Positions 35,530 through 44,789 of a stretch of 64,000 bases of DNA are shown here, one piece after another; positions within the stretch are counted from its first letter, which is position 1, and each line of letters starts with the position of its first letter. The stretch covers positions 4,278,001-4,342,000 of the forward strand of contig NZ_JAFFHZ010000001.1 in NCBI RefSeq assembly GCF_017052585.1, in the 5' to 3' direction. The stretch comes from Paenibacillus apiarius. GTDB taxonomy: Bacteria > Bacillota > Bacilli > Paenibacillales > Paenibacillaceae. The notes beneath the pieces were generated by a model, which had not been told where the DNA came from, searched no databases, and saw only the letters and a list, made by a program, of their open reading frames with translations. Made by a program: the position numbers and the translations under genes.

Positions 35530-36069
35530 ATGAATATCATTGAGAAACTCATTGATTTTGTCATGAGTAATCCGTTGATTGCCATCGTCATTATCGGAGC
35601 TCTGTTCTCTGCTATGGGGAAGGGCCAAAAGAAAGACGGGACCAACCGCATGCCGGATTTCGGCGGCAGCGGTCAGGTGGGGACTGCCGGGCAAGCGGAA
35701 TCCCGCCGTTACGATGATGAGGACGACGAAGTGGAAGCCCCGGTATATATGGATAGCAAGGGACGCACGGATCATTCACGCGAGGGCGCGGATAGGGAAG
35801 ATGCCGGCGCATGGGCAGACGATCGGATGGCGGAGATGGAGCACCAGCTTGCCGCCATTGAGCGCACGACGCGGCAAATGTCCGCCGGGACATCTGCTTC
35901 GCTGCATGGACGAAGCAATTCCCGCTCGGCAGCCTCCTCGTCAATTACAGACAATGAGATTGGCGGCTCGTCCGACTTCATTAACCCGGAAGATGCGCTG
36001 AAAGGCGTGGCATGGGCAGAAATACTCGGCCCTCCACGCGCGAAGCGTCCATACGGGGGACGTTCCTGA
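35530..36069 (+). CDS. Single-pass membrane protein downstream of floA
   Basis: A 179-residue protein. One hydrophobic segment (about residues 8-28, FVMSNPLIAIVIIGALFSAM) is followed by a long, polar, acidic and Ser-rich tail that looks disordered, with a C-terminal INPEDALKGVAWAEILGPPRAKRP motif that may be conserved. I do not recognise a family. In B. subtilis yqfB holds this position in the nfeD-floA operon, but I cannot show homology. It starts ten bases after floA, so it is likely part of the microdomain operon. A terminator follows. Confidence 0.7.
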   Translation: MNIIEKLIDFVMSNPLIAIVIIGALFSAMGKGQKKDGTNRMPDFGGSGQVGTAGQAESRRYDDEDDEVEAPVYMDSKGRTDHSREGADREDAGAWADDRMAEMEHQLAAIERTTRQMSAGTSASLHGRSNSRSAASSSITDNEIGGSSDFINPEDALKGVAWAEILGPPRAKRPYGGRS

Positions 36070-36094
36070 AGCATAATCAATCGTGTTGAAAAAT

Positions 36095-36160
36095 AGAGCT
36101 TTGGCTCTTGCGATAGAACACTGTCCACAGTGCGTCTATTGCGAGCCGAGGCTCTTTTTT
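36095..36160 (+). terminator. Long terminator hairpin after the floA operon
   Basis: AGAGC...GGCTC..GCGATAGA pairs imperfectly with TCTATTGC..GAGCC..GGCTCT around a CACTGT/ACAGTG inner stem, followed by T5-6. Confidence 0.88.
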
Positions 36161-36186
36161 GTTTGGGTCATTCGGATCTTCCTGCT

Positions 36187-36215
36187 TCATAATCACGAGC
36201 CTGTGAGCATAAATT
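36187..36215 (+). promoter_or_regulatory. Candidate SigE promoter of yqfC-yqfD
   Basis: TCATAAT and CATAAATT are 14 bases apart, resembling the mother-cell SigE boxes (KMATATT and CATACAMT) with one and two mismatches. yqfCD belongs to the SigE regulon in B. subtilis, so the position fits. Confidence 0.45.
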
Positions 36216-36245
36216 GTACAGTACGGGAAGGGGGCCTATCGCAAA

Positions 36246-36539
36246 ATGAGTCGCATTGCCCGCAAACTGCGCCAATGGTCGGCGAACTGGTTCGATTTGC
36301 CGCAAGATATTGTAATGGATACGCCCCGATTATCGATGATCGGCAATCGGCATCTTGTGGTTGAAAATCATCGCGGAATTCTTCATTTTTCCAATGATCA
36401 TATTCGGCTGGCCTTAGTGACCGGTGAGTTGGAGATATACGGAAGCGAGCTTGTCATTCGGACCATTTGGACGGAGGAAATCCGCATCGAAGGGTTCGTT
36501 CGCGATATTAAATATCATGGAACGGGGGAATTGACGTGA
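36246..36539 (+). CDS. yqfC: Sporulation protein YqfC
   Basis: A 97-residue protein with the family pattern LPQDIVMDTPRLSMIGNRHLVVENHRG at 18-44 and LEIYGSELVIR..W...IRIEG in the second half. YqfC is a small sporulation protein in the mother cell of unknown mechanism, always paired with YqfD. The GTGA overlap with yqfD shows translational coupling. GGGAAGGGGG upstream is a little distant from the ATG. Confidence 0.92.
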   Translation: MSRIARKLRQWSANWFDLPQDIVMDTPRLSMIGNRHLVVENHRGILHFSNDHIRLALVTGELEIYGSELVIRTIWTEEIRIEGFVRDIKYHGTGELT

Positions 36540-37750
36540 AAGCACCATCTTTAGCGCGAGTGCGCGGATATGTTCGAGTTCGTGCGCGCGGCAAAAATAT
36601 TGAAACCTTCATAAATGCTGCCGCGTCTAAACAATTAAGGGTGTGGGATGTAAAAGTGACCACGCCTGGAGTCATGGAGTTTCACGTGCTTATCGCTGAT
36701 TTTTTCCGCCTGCGTCCGCTTTTAAAACAGACAGGCTGTCGCGTTCATGTAAAGGAACGCTTCGGGATCCCGTTTGCGATGAAACGGATAAGGCGCCGCA
36801 AGTTTTTTGTGCTCGGCGCGTTTCTTTTTCTGTTCGGATTGTACATGCTCTCCTCCCTCGTATGGACGATTGATGTCAAAGGCAATGAGCGCATTCCAAC
36901 CGAGGATGTGCTCTCCGCCGCCAGACAGCAAGGAATTTATCCGTTTCAATGGACGTTCCGCCTTCGCGATCCCGATATGATGTCGAAAGGTATGACTTCC
37001 CAGTTGAAGGGGGTTTCTTGGATCGGGGTTCATCGGGAAGGGACGAAGGTATCCATCGAAGTGGTCGAATCGATTACTCCAGATACAAGGCAGCTTGTCA
37101 ATCCAAGACATCTTGTCGCGAAAACGGATGCCGTCATCACGCATATTATAGCGGATCAGGGCCGGCCGGTCGTGAAGCAGAACATGCGGGTGAAGAAAGG
37201 CGCCGTGCTCATTTCGGGAAGCCTCGGAACTCCGGATGCGCCGTTGACGGTGGCGGCCAGAGGGGACGTGCGCGGTCTCGTCTGGCATGAGTATCACATC
37301 GTATCGCCGCTCGTCAGCAAGCAGAAGGTATATACCGGAGAGCAGAAAGAAATTACATATTTTGTCGCCGGAGACCGCAGACTCAAAGTTGCTGGATACG
37401 GGGACATTCCTTATGCGCACTTTGAGACGATTCAGGATGTCAGCAGAATGAAATGGAGAGAATTAACATTCCCAATCGGCTGGTTAAAAGAGACTGTAAT
37501 GGAAGTTCAATATGTGTCGGAAGAACGCAGCGCCGAGGAAGCATATGAAGCCGGACTGATGCAGGCGCGCGCTGACGTAATCGCAAAAAACGGACCGGAA
37601 GCGCGCATTCAAACGGAAAAAATTTTGCATCGGAAGGCGGACAATGGTAAAGTGGACTTGAAGGTGCTTTTTGAAGTGGAACAATCTATAGCGGAAGAAC
37701 TTCCGCTTGTTCACCAGTTTGAACCCCATTCTGAATCGAACTCGGAATGA
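36536..37750 (+). CDS. yqfD: Sporulation protein YqfD
   Basis: A 404-residue membrane protein needed for efficient sporulation in B. subtilis. The N-terminal cytoplasmic region (RGYVRVRARGKNIETFINAA) precedes a membrane helix at about residues 90-110 (FFVLGAFLFLFGLYMLSSLV). A large external domain follows, with YPFQWTFRLRDPDMMSK and a VNPRHLVAKTDAVIT segment as usual for the family. It starts with GTG 36536 inside the yqfC stop and is followed by phoH. Confidence 0.93.
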   Translation: MKAPSLARVRGYVRVRARGKNIETFINAAASKQLRVWDVKVTTPGVMEFHVLIADFFRLRPLLKQTGCRVHVKERFGIPFAMKRIRRRKFFVLGAFLFLFGLYMLSSLVWTIDVKGNERIPTEDVLSAARQQGIYPFQWTFRLRDPDMMSKGMTSQLKGVSWIGVHREGTKVSIEVVESITPDTRQLVNPRHLVAKTDAVITHIIADQGRPVVKQNMRVKKGAVLISGSLGTPDAPLTVAARGDVRGLVWHEYHIVSPLVSKQKVYTGEQKEITYFVAGDRRLKVAGYGDIPYAHFETIQDVSRMKWRELTFPIGWLKETVMEVQYVSEERSAEEAYEAGLMQARADVIAKNGPEARIQTEKILHRKADNGKVDLKVLFEVEQSIAEELPLVHQFEPHSESNSE

Positions 37751-37800
37751 ATGTTGAACCAAAATCACAAGGACACTGAATGTTAAGGAGACTGAGGTTT

Positions 37801-38769
37801 TTGTCGCAACAACAGACTGTCAAAATATCACTGCAAAACGCCGCTGAAGGACTTGCTCTTTTTGGACCTCAGGATAGGCATTTGAGACTTATCCTGGACC
37901 GTACAGATGCGCGTGTCATGTCTCGGGAAGCGGAGCTCGTCATTGCCGGCGAATCGGTCGAGGTAGAGAGACTGCAACAGCTCTTTAATGTGCTGCTGCA
38001 ATTGATTCGCGGCAATATCATACTATCAGAGCGCGATATATTGTATGCGCTCGACTTGGCTCAAGAGTGGAAGGTTGAAGAACTGCTCGATTTATTTAAA
38101 GGTGAAATCGCCGTCACGTATCGGGGCAAGCCGATCCGTGTCAAGACCATTGGACAACGGCATTATGTATCGACCATTAAAAAAAGAGATATTGTGTTCG
38201 GCGTGGGACCCGCCGGCACAGGGAAGACGTATTTGGCTGTCGTATTAGCCGTCTCCGCACTGAAGGAAGGTTCCGTCAAGCGAATCGTGCTAACACGGCC
38301 TGCAGTCGAGGCAGGCGAGAATTTGGGGTTCCTTCCAGGGGACCTGCAAGAAAAGGTTGACCCTTATTTACGTCCGCTATACGATGCGCTCTATGACGTC
38401 ATGGGACTTGAGCAAGTGGGGAAGGCGCTTGAACGCGGCCTCATTGAGATTGCGCCGCTCGCTTATATGCGCGGACGCACACTTGATGATGCGTTCATTA
38501 TTTTGGACGAAGCGCAAAATACGACGCCAGAGCAGATGAAGATGTTTTTGACACGACTCGGATTCGGATCGAAGATGGTCATAACGGGAGACATCACACA
38601 GATTGATTTGCCGCGGGGCAAACGCTCAGGATTAGTGGAAGCCGGTCAAATTTTGCGGGATATTGAGGAAATCGGATTCGTGCATTTTGCCGAGCAGGAT
38701 GTCGTTCGTCATTCCTTAGTACAGAAGATTATTACGGCTTACCAGAAGGAAAGCGAAAACCAAGGATAG
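37801..38769 (+). CDS. phoH: PhoH family ATPase
   Basis: A 322-residue PhoH/PhoL protein with an N-terminal KH-like part and a RecA-type ATPase domain. Walker A is GPAGTGKT (about 137-144), then LTRPAVEAGENLGFLPGD, and Walker B is FIILDEAQN. PhoH proteins are linked to RNA metabolism and commonly lie with ybeY, as here. Start is uncertain: TTG 37801 has TAAGGAGA ten bases upstream, while TTG 37780 lies before that site. I chose 37801. Confidence 0.92.
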   Translation: MSQQQTVKISLQNAAEGLALFGPQDRHLRLILDRTDARVMSREAELVIAGESVEVERLQQLFNVLLQLIRGNIILSERDILYALDLAQEWKVEELLDLFKGEIAVTYRGKPIRVKTIGQRHYVSTIKKRDIVFGVGPAGTGKTYLAVVLAVSALKEGSVKRIVLTRPAVEAGENLGFLPGDLQEKVDPYLRPLYDALYDVMGLEQVGKALERGLIEIAPLAYMRGRTLDDAFIILDEAQNTTPEQMKMFLTRLGFGSKMVITGDITQIDLPRGKRSGLVEAGQILRDIEEIGFVHFAEQDVVRHSLVQKIITAYQKESENQG

Positions 38770-38784
38770 AGAGGGTTGTTCTCT

Positions 38785-41124
38785 ATGCTAAAGACAATTC
38801 GTTCCGGCAACGGAAGCAATTCGCGCCAAGTGAATATGGCAGGTTGGAAGTACAGCGTCGGCGTGCGCTTTCTTCTGTTTTTGTTTTTAACGTTACTGTT
38901 TTATTTTAGTTTGGCGCCAAGCATTTTGCCTGAGAAATTCGATATAGAAGTGAATGTGAAGAGCGAGAAGGATATTGTCGCTCCGATTCAGATTCCGGAT
39001 AAGAAAGCGACATTGAAGGCGCAGGAGCAAGCGGCCGAACGTGTCCAGCCCATATATCAGATTATTTCTCTCAAGAATGAACGGCTCGTGGATAAAATAT
39101 TTGACCGCATCGAGCAATTGAACTCGGATGATCTGATTTCGTATTCACAGAAGGTGGAGCTCTATCGCAGCGTCGTTCCTGAGATGGTGAACGAGCATAT
39201 CCGCCAGTTCATAACGATGAGCCGCAATGCCAGCACCTATACGAATGTTATGCTCGATGAGATGAGCAAACGTATCGAGGAACAGAAGTACCCTATCCCG
39301 GAAGAAACCTTCATCAAGATGGCCCGGCTGTCGAAGGAAGATATTACGGAAATGAAGCCGGTAGCCCGCGAATTGGTCTCGAAGCTGATGATCGATCCGG
39401 TGCCGGAGGCCGCCATTGGGAGAGCGAAGGTTCCGGAATACGTCAATGCCAGTTCGCTGAACAAGCGATCGGCGCGTGAAGTGGTGCAGGAGCTCGTTCG
39501 TCTGTCCCTGACGCCGAACAAGTTCTATGATGACGACGCGACGAAGGAAGCAAAGGTTCAGGCCCGGGAAAATACGCCTCCGGTGTTTATCAAGCAGGGG
39601 GATATTTTCGTCAAAAAGGGTGAAGTCATTACCCAAGAAATGTACGAGCTGTTGAAGGAGAACGATTTGCTGAAGTCAGAGGTCAATTATTGGCCGCAGT
39701 TCGGACTGCTCCTGCTGTCGGCGTTGTTCTCGCTCGTTCTGTTCATGTTTATGCGCCAGGGCAGCCACACGCATTTCAAATTCAACAACGTGCAGCTGCT
39801 GATGCTGGTGCTTATCTTTGCGATTAGCATCATTGCGATCCTTATTATCGGCTATGCCCAGACGGAGGATGCCGCCTATATCGGCTTTGTCGCTCCGGTT
39901 GCAATGGGCGTAATCCTTATTACGCTATTGATTGATTTGCCGCTTGCTTATATGTGCGCCGTTGTACTAAGCATATTAACGAGCATTATTTTAAATACGC
40001 AGCAAGGCACTGTTTTCGACTTCCACTTTGGATTTTTTGCCTTGGTCACATCATATGCGGCTATTTTTGCGACACATCGTGCCAGCCAACGTTCGACGAT
40101 TTTGAAGGCGGGAATTATGGTGTGCATCTTTGGCAGCTTGACGGTGCTCGTGCTCGGGATGCTCGGTGGAGATCCGTTCAATAATCGCGACCTGATGCTT
40201 GCAGTTGCATTCGCTTTTGCAAGCGGTCTGCTGACGGCCGTTTTGGTGCTCGGTTTGATGCCGTTCTTTGAAGTGACGTTTGGCATTTTGTCCGCCCTTA
40301 AGCTCGTGGAGCTCTCAAACCCGAACCATCCGCTCTTGCGCAAGCTATTGACGGAGACGCCGGGAACGTATCATCACAGCGTGATGGTCGGGAACTTGGC
40401 CGAGCAGGCGGCAGAAGCGATAGGAGCAAACGGCCTGCTCTGCCGCGTCGGTGCTTTCTATCATGACATCGGCAAGACGAAGCGGCCGAGCTATTTTATT
40501 GAAAATCAGACCAATATGGACAATCCGCATGACTTTATCGATCCGAAGCTGAGCACCTCCATAATCGTGGCGCATGCGCGAGACGGCGCGGAAATGTTGA
40601 AGGATTATAAGCTGCCGAAGCCGATCCGTGATATTGCCGAGCAGCATCACGGCACGACGTTCCTTAAATTCTTCTATTACAAAGCTTTGAAGCTTGCGGA
40701 AGAGCAAGGGATAGAGCCGGATTTCACGGAAGATGATTTCCGTTATCCGGGACCCAAGGCGCAATCCAAAGAAGCTGCGGTCGTCGGTATCGCCGACTGT
40801 GTGGAAGCGGCGGTGCGATCGCTTCGCCATCCGACGGTTGAACAGATTGAATCAATGATACAGAAGATTATTAAAGATCGGCTTGACGATAACCAATTCA
40901 ATGAATGCGATTTGACGCTGCGCGAACTTGACATCGTCGGGCAGTCGCTTAAAGAAACGGTGATGGGAATCTTCCATTCGCGGATTGAATATCCGGATGA
41001 TGCAAAGCTGAAGCAGAAGGAAGAGCAATCCGCGGAAGACAAAAAGCAGGTTGCGGAAGCGGGCTACAATGATAGCGGAGCGACTTCCTCCACAGCCGAT
41101 TCCAAGTCAAAATCCGAGTCTTAA
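38785..41124 (+). CDS. pgpH: Cyclic-di-AMP phosphodiesterase PgpH
   Basis: PgpH hydrolyses c-di-AMP to pApA. The 779-residue protein has an N-terminal helix (about 27-45), an extracellular 7TMR-HDED domain, seven membrane helices (about 300-500) and a cytoplasmic HD domain. HHSVMVGNLAEQAAE supplies the first histidine and FYHDIGKTKRP the HD pair, with EQHHGTTF further on. ATG 38785 has GAGGG nine bases upstream. The order phoH-pgpH-ybeY-dgkA-cdd-era is the standard Bacillales one. Confidence 0.95.
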   Translation: MLKTIRSGNGSNSRQVNMAGWKYSVGVRFLLFLFLTLLFYFSLAPSILPEKFDIEVNVKSEKDIVAPIQIPDKKATLKAQEQAAERVQPIYQIISLKNERLVDKIFDRIEQLNSDDLISYSQKVELYRSVVPEMVNEHIRQFITMSRNASTYTNVMLDEMSKRIEEQKYPIPEETFIKMARLSKEDITEMKPVARELVSKLMIDPVPEAAIGRAKVPEYVNASSLNKRSAREVVQELVRLSLTPNKFYDDDATKEAKVQARENTPPVFIKQGDIFVKKGEVITQEMYELLKENDLLKSEVNYWPQFGLLLLSALFSLVLFMFMRQGSHTHFKFNNVQLLMLVLIFAISIIAILIIGYAQTEDAAYIGFVAPVAMGVILITLLIDLPLAYMCAVVLSILTSIILNTQQGTVFDFHFGFFALVTSYAAIFATHRASQRSTILKAGIMVCIFGSLTVLVLGMLGGDPFNNRDLMLAVAFAFASGLLTAVLVLGLMPFFEVTFGILSALKLVELSNPNHPLLRKLLTETPGTYHHSVMVGNLAEQAAEAIGANGLLCRVGAFYHDIGKTKRPSYFIENQTNMDNPHDFIDPKLSTSIIVAHARDGAEMLKDYKLPKPIRDIAEQHHGTTFLKFFYYKALKLAEEQGIEPDFTEDDFRYPGPKAQSKEAAVVGIADCVEAAVRSLRHPTVEQIESMIQKIIKDRLDDNQFNECDLTLRELDIVGQSLKETVMGIFHSRIEYPDDAKLKQKEEQSAEDKKQVAEAGYNDSGATSSTADSKSKSES

Positions 41125-41151
41125 TTGTTGTATAAGGAGCGACCCGAAGCC

Positions 41152-41649
41152 ATGAGTATGAAGCTTGAATGGAATGATGATCAGGAAGTTTATCCGATAG
41201 CGACTTCGTTAATCGAGCTGCTTGAACGTATTTTGCAAGAAGCGGCTCAGATGGAGGACGTTACGGAAGGGGAAGTGGCATTGACATTTGTCGACGACCA
41301 ACAAATTCACGAGTTGAATCGCGAATACCGCGGCATAGACCGTCCGACAGATGTTTTGTCCTTTGCGCTCCATGAATCGACGGATGAAGAACTGGACATT
41401 CTATACGAAGTGGAAGATGAAGGCGAACTGGAATCGATGAGTGATTTGCTTGGAGATATTATCATTTCCACGGAACGCGCGCGTGCGCAAGCTGACGATT
41501 ACGGCCATTCGCTTGAGCGTGAGATCGGATTTCTGTTCGTGCACGGTTTTTTGCACCTGCTAGGCTACGATCATCAAGATGAAGCAAGCGAGCGCGTCAT
41601 GATGGACAAGCAGGAAGCCGTATTGGCTCGAATCGGGCTGAGCCGCTGA
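41152..41649 (+). CDS. ybeY: Endoribonuclease YbeY
   Basis: A 165-residue metal-dependent RNase needed for 16S rRNA 3'-end maturation and ribosome quality control. The zinc site HGFLHLLGYDH is near the C-terminus, and NREYRGIDRPTDVLSFAL is the other family signature. AAGGAG lies twelve bases before ATG 41152; ATG 41158 is an alternative. The stop overlaps the dgkA start (TGATG). Confidence 0.95.
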   Translation: MSMKLEWNDDQEVYPIATSLIELLERILQEAAQMEDVTEGEVALTFVDDQQIHELNREYRGIDRPTDVLSFALHESTDEELDILYEVEDEGELESMSDLLGDIIISTERARAQADDYGHSLEREIGFLFVHGFLHLLGYDHQDEASERVMMDKQEAVLARIGLSR

Positions 41650-42011
41650 TGAAGCGCCCATGGAGCGATACGTTCCGGGTGGCGATTTCAGGCATACTTC
41701 ATGCTTTCCGCACGGAGCGTAATATGCGTGTGCACGGTGCGGTGACGATACTCGTAATCGCCATGGGGATAGGATTCGGCATTTCGGTTTCCGATTGGCT
41801 GTGGATCGGGTTGGCCATTACGCTGGTTTTTACGGCCGAGTTGTTGAACACAGCCGTGGAAGCAGCTGTTGACTTAAGCATGCCAAGCAAGCATCCTATC
41901 GCCAAAATCGCGAAAGATACCGCCGCAGGAGCAGTGTTCGTAACGGCGGTTTTTGCCGTTATCGTCGGTGCGGTTATCTTTTTTTATCCTGTTGTCAATT
42001 TGTTCTGGTAG
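41649..42011 (+). CDS. dgkA: Diacylglycerol/undecaprenol kinase
   Basis: A 120-residue integral membrane kinase of the DgkA family. The Gram-positive members phosphorylate undecaprenol. The signature AELLNTAVEAAVDL sits in the second of three helices (about 55-80) and IAKDTAAGAVFVTA in the third. Its ATG shares one base with the ybeY stop. Confidence 0.94.
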   Translation: MKRPWSDTFRVAISGILHAFRTERNMRVHGAVTILVIAMGIGFGISVSDWLWIGLAITLVFTAELLNTAVEAAVDLSMPSKHPIAKIAKDTAAGAVFVTAVFAVIVGAVIFFYPVVNLFW

Positions 42012-42031
42012 ATACAGGAGGTTGTCAGTCG

Positions 42032-42466
42032 ATGAATGGAGAACAATTGTTGCGCGAAGCGCAGCGGGCTCGTGAACGGGCGTATACGCCTTATTCCCAC
42101 TTTAAAGTGGGTGCGGCATTGTTGGATGAGCATGATCGCATACATTATGGGTGCAACGTAGAAAATGCAGCTTACGGCCCGACGAACTGTGCGGAACGGA
42201 CTGCTTTATTCCGTGCCATCGCAGATGGATGCGCTCCGCGCTCATTCAAGGCGATTGCTGTCATCGGAGATACGGAACAGCCAATTACCCCCTGCGGCGT
42301 GTGCAGGCAGGTGCTGATTGAGTTATGCGGGCCATCCATGCCCGTATATATGGGATCGATGAATGGTTCGTGGTCGGAGACAACAGTGGCAGCTTTGCTC
42401 CCGGGTGCCTTTGACGTAGGCAGCTTGGACAGTTCTCCGTCAAGAGCCGCGTATAAGAGCGAGTAA
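42032..42466 (+). CDS. cdd: Cytidine deaminase
   Basis: Cdd deaminates cytidine and deoxycytidine to uridines. The 144-residue protein has YSHFKVGAAL, the catalytic CAE of NCAERTALF (about 52-56) and the zinc ligands in PCGVCRQ. CAGGAGG lies eleven bases upstream of the ATG. The C-terminal ten residues are Ser/Arg-rich and beyond the usual family end. Confidence 0.95.
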   Translation: MNGEQLLREAQRARERAYTPYSHFKVGAALLDEHDRIHYGCNVENAAYGPTNCAERTALFRAIADGCAPRSFKAIAVIGDTEQPITPCGVCRQVLIELCGPSMPVYMGSMNGSWSETTVAALLPGAFDVGSLDSSPSRAAYKSE

Positions 42467-42470
42467 ACAG

Positions 42471-42524
42471 CAAGCGGCGTCCATGGTCGTTCTCGATGAA
42501 CTCGAAACGGCAGGACGCCGCTTA
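42471..42524 (+). terminator. Hairpin between cdd and era
   Basis: AAGCGGCGTCC pairs with GGACGCCGCTT around a 30-base loop. There is no T-run after it, so it may be a weak terminator or an mRNA processing element. Confidence 0.45.
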
Positions 42525-42571
42525 TATATAGTTTGAGATTAAAAGGGAATTTGCTAGGAGGAGAAATAACG

Positions 42572-43486
42572 TTGACGTTTCATAACAAATCCAATGCTTT
42601 TCATTCAGGATTCGTGGCAATTGTAGGCCGGCCTAACGTGGGCAAGTCAACACTCATGAATCATGTCATCGGACAGAAAATTGCCATTATGTCCGATAAG
42701 CCGCAGACGACCCGCAATAAAATCCATGGCGTGTACACCAAAGAAAACACGCAGATCGTATTTCTGGATACGCCGGGAATTCATAAACGAAAATCGAAGC
42801 TCGGCGATTATATGAATCAAGTCGCCTTGAATACGTTGAACGAAGTAGAAGCCGTTCTATTCTTGGTCGATGTATCAACCGGGCTTGGCAGCGGTGATAA
42901 ATATGTAATTGAGCAATTGAAAAAAGTAAAAACTCCTGTCATACTCGTGATGAACAAAATTGATCAGGTACACCCAGAGTCGCTTCCGCCGCTCATATTG
43001 GAGTATAATGAGCTGCATGAATTTGCAGAGATTGTGCCGATTTCCGCGTTGGCTGGCAATAACGTCAATCGGCTGCTTGATGTGCTGGAGCAATATATAC
43101 CGGAGGGGCCCCAATATTATCCGGATGATCAGATTACGGACCATCCCGAGCAATTTGTGGTTGCAGAATTAATCCGGGAAAAGATTCTTCATTTGACAAG
43201 AGAAGAAATTCCGCATTCCATTGCGGTAACGATCGAAGATATGCGTGTGCAGGAGAACGGTGTCGTCTATATTTCCGCCGTCATCTTTGTGGAACGCGAT
43301 TCCCAAAAAGGAATTGTAATCGGGAAGCAAGGAGCGCTGCTGAAAGAAATCGGGAAGCTGGCAAGAAAAGATATCGAAAATTTGCTCGGTTCAAAGACGT
43401 ATATGGAACTATGGGTTAAGGTGAAAAAGGACTGGCGCAATCAAGATCGGATTTTGCGCGATCTCGGATTCCGCCATGATTCGTAA
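42572..43486 (+). CDS. era: GTPase Era
   Basis: Era binds the 3' end of 16S rRNA and assists 30S assembly. The 304-residue protein has GRPNVGKST (G1), the effector segment [14 protein letters not shown] (G3), NKID (G4) and a C-terminal KH domain with [15 protein letters not shown]. The start is TTG 42572 with AGGAGGAG nine bases upstream; an in-frame codon at 42533 lies before that site. Confidence 0.96.
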   Translation: MTFHNKSNAFHSGFVAIVGRPNVGKSTLMNHVIGQKIAIMSDKPQTTRNKIHGVYTKENTQIVFLDTPGIHKRKSKLGDYMNQVALNTLNEVEAVLFLVDVSTGLGSGDKYVIEQLKKVKTPVILVMNKIDQVHPESLPPLILEYNELHEFAEIVPISALAGNNVNRLLDVLEQYIPEGPQYYPDDQITDHPEQFVVAELIREKILHLTREEIPHSIAVTIEDMRVQENGVVYISAVIFVERDSQKGIVIGKQGALLKEIGKLARKDIENLLGSKTYMELWVKVKKDWRNQDRILRDLGFRHDS

Positions 43487-43617
43487 GGCTAATGGCAGGA
43501 ATTGATTCGTGATTGGATACGTAAGTTCGCGCTCCAAATTTTGCAATGGATATTCCCTTGCCAACAGCACAACCTATTGATGACGCATAGTCATTTCCGA
43601 CGAAAGGGGATTTACGG

Positions 43618-43764
43618 ATGCGTGATTTTTCGTGGAACGTATTTGCCATGACAGGGGATGTTGATGCTTACTTACTTTATAAGCAAGCGGGGATGGTAAC
43701 CGAAGTTGAGGAGACTGCGGCAGAAATAGGAACAGGAATGTCTGCAGAGCAATCGGCGGAATAA
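43618..43764 (+). CDS. yqzL: YqzL family protein
   Basis: A 48-residue protein too short for most ORF screens. The N-terminus MRDFSWNVFAMTGDVDAYLL matches the YqzL pattern (F.W.VF..TG..D.YLL.K), and the gene lies between era and recO as in B. subtilis. Function is unknown. CGAAAGGGGA precedes the ATG. Its acidic C-terminal half is variable. Confidence 0.88.
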   Translation: MRDFSWNVFAMTGDVDAYLLYKQAGMVTEVEETAAEIGTGMSAEQSAE

Positions 43765-43786
43765 TTATGATTATGCAAAAGTGAGA

Positions 43787-43969
43787 GTTCAAAAAGGCGG
43801 CTTTTCAGCACCGAGAAGATTGCGAGAGCTCGAAGAATAGGCGGAGTGTAGGCAAGACTACATGAACGCCTGAAATGTTTCCGCAGGAAACATACTTGAG
43901 AGTGAATGCAAGATTCAACGAGATAATCTGCGAAATCATCTTCGTGATCAAAAGAGGCCCTTTTTGAAC
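43787..43969. repeat. Hairpin repeat family, copy B (longest copy)
   Basis: A 183-base element bounded by perfect 11-base inverted repeats GTTCAAAAAGG/CCTTTTTGAAC. Further inward, GGCTTTTCAGCACCGAGAAG is an imperfect complement of CTTCGTGATCAAAAG. The centre can form AGGCG...CGCCT with TGTAG/CTACA, then ATGTTTCC/GGAAACAT, then CTTG/CAAG. Relative to copies A and C it is inverted. There is no coding frame and no clear target-site duplication. It lies between yqzL and recO. Confidence 0.8.
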
Positions 43970-43999
43970 AAACGCTAAAAGTCGCATGGGAGGCCGAGC

Positions 44000-44764
44000 G
44001 TGTTATATCGGGTCGAGGGGATAGTCATCCGCAGCATGGACTATGGGGAAGGAAATAAAATTATTACGCTGTGCACCAAATCTCATGGCAAAGCAGGCGT
44101 GCTCGTGCGCGGCGCGAAGAAGGTGCGCAGCCGGCATGCTGCGGCGACGCAATTGTTTACATTTGGGGAGTATGTCTTCTTTCGCGGGATGGGACATATC
44201 GGAACGCTTAACGCTTGTGAAATTATTGAAGGCCATCATACGCTGCGGGAGCGATTGCATCTCGCAGCGTATGCATCCTATGTAGCGGAGCTGGTAGATA
44301 AAGCGCTGCATGATGAGGAAGCCGGCGGTGTCATGTTCGATCAGCTTCTCGCCTATTTGCGCGCCTTGGACGAAGGTAAGGACGCGCAAGTGACGACACA
44401 TTTGTTCGAAATGAAGTTGCTGCAGCGTACAGGAGTCGCTCCCGAACTGCATGCTTGCGTCGTGTGCGGACGGGAAGACGGGATCGCAGGGTTTGGCTGG
44501 AGGCTCGGCGGAGCCATCTGTCAACGCTGCAAGCCGAAAGAACATGCCAACTTTATTGCGAATCCCGGTATCCTTGCACTGCTGCAGCGTTTTGAACAGA
44601 CCGACCTGCGCAGGCTCGGCAATGTAACATTGAAGCCGGACACCAAGCTGCAGCTGCGGGCATGCATGAGAGGGTATATGGATACTCATGTCGGCGTACG
44701 GTTGAAGTCACTGCAGTTTTTGGAACAGATGGAGAAGTACGACTTGGCTGATCTTGACGGGTAA
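44000..44764 (+). CDS. recO: DNA repair protein RecO
   Basis: RecO anneals single strands and, with RecR, loads RecA on SSB-coated DNA. The 254-residue protein has the N-terminal OB fold (YRVEGIVIRSMDYGEGNKI), a helical domain, and a zinc site with CVVCG and CQRC (about 153-175). It starts with GTG 44000, six bases after GGGAGG. The hairpin repeat B ends 30 bases before the start. Confidence 0.95.
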   Translation: MLYRVEGIVIRSMDYGEGNKIITLCTKSHGKAGVLVRGAKKVRSRHAAATQLFTFGEYVFFRGMGHIGTLNACEIIEGHHTLRERLHLAAYASYVAELVDKALHDEEAGGVMFDQLLAYLRALDEGKDAQVTTHLFEMKLLQRTGVAPELHACVVCGREDGIAGFGWRLGGAICQRCKPKEHANFIANPGILALLQRFEQTDLRRLGNVTLKPDTKLQLRACMRGYMDTHVGVRLKSLQFLEQMEKYDLADLDG

Positions 44765-44783
44765 GTTCCGTTATTGATATAAT
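44754..44783 (+). promoter_or_regulatory. SigA promoter of the glyQS T-box transcript
   Basis: TTGACG and TATAAT are 18 bases apart; the -35 overlaps the last codons of recO. Start is expected near 44790. Confidence 0.75.
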
Positions 44784-44789
44784 TGATGA

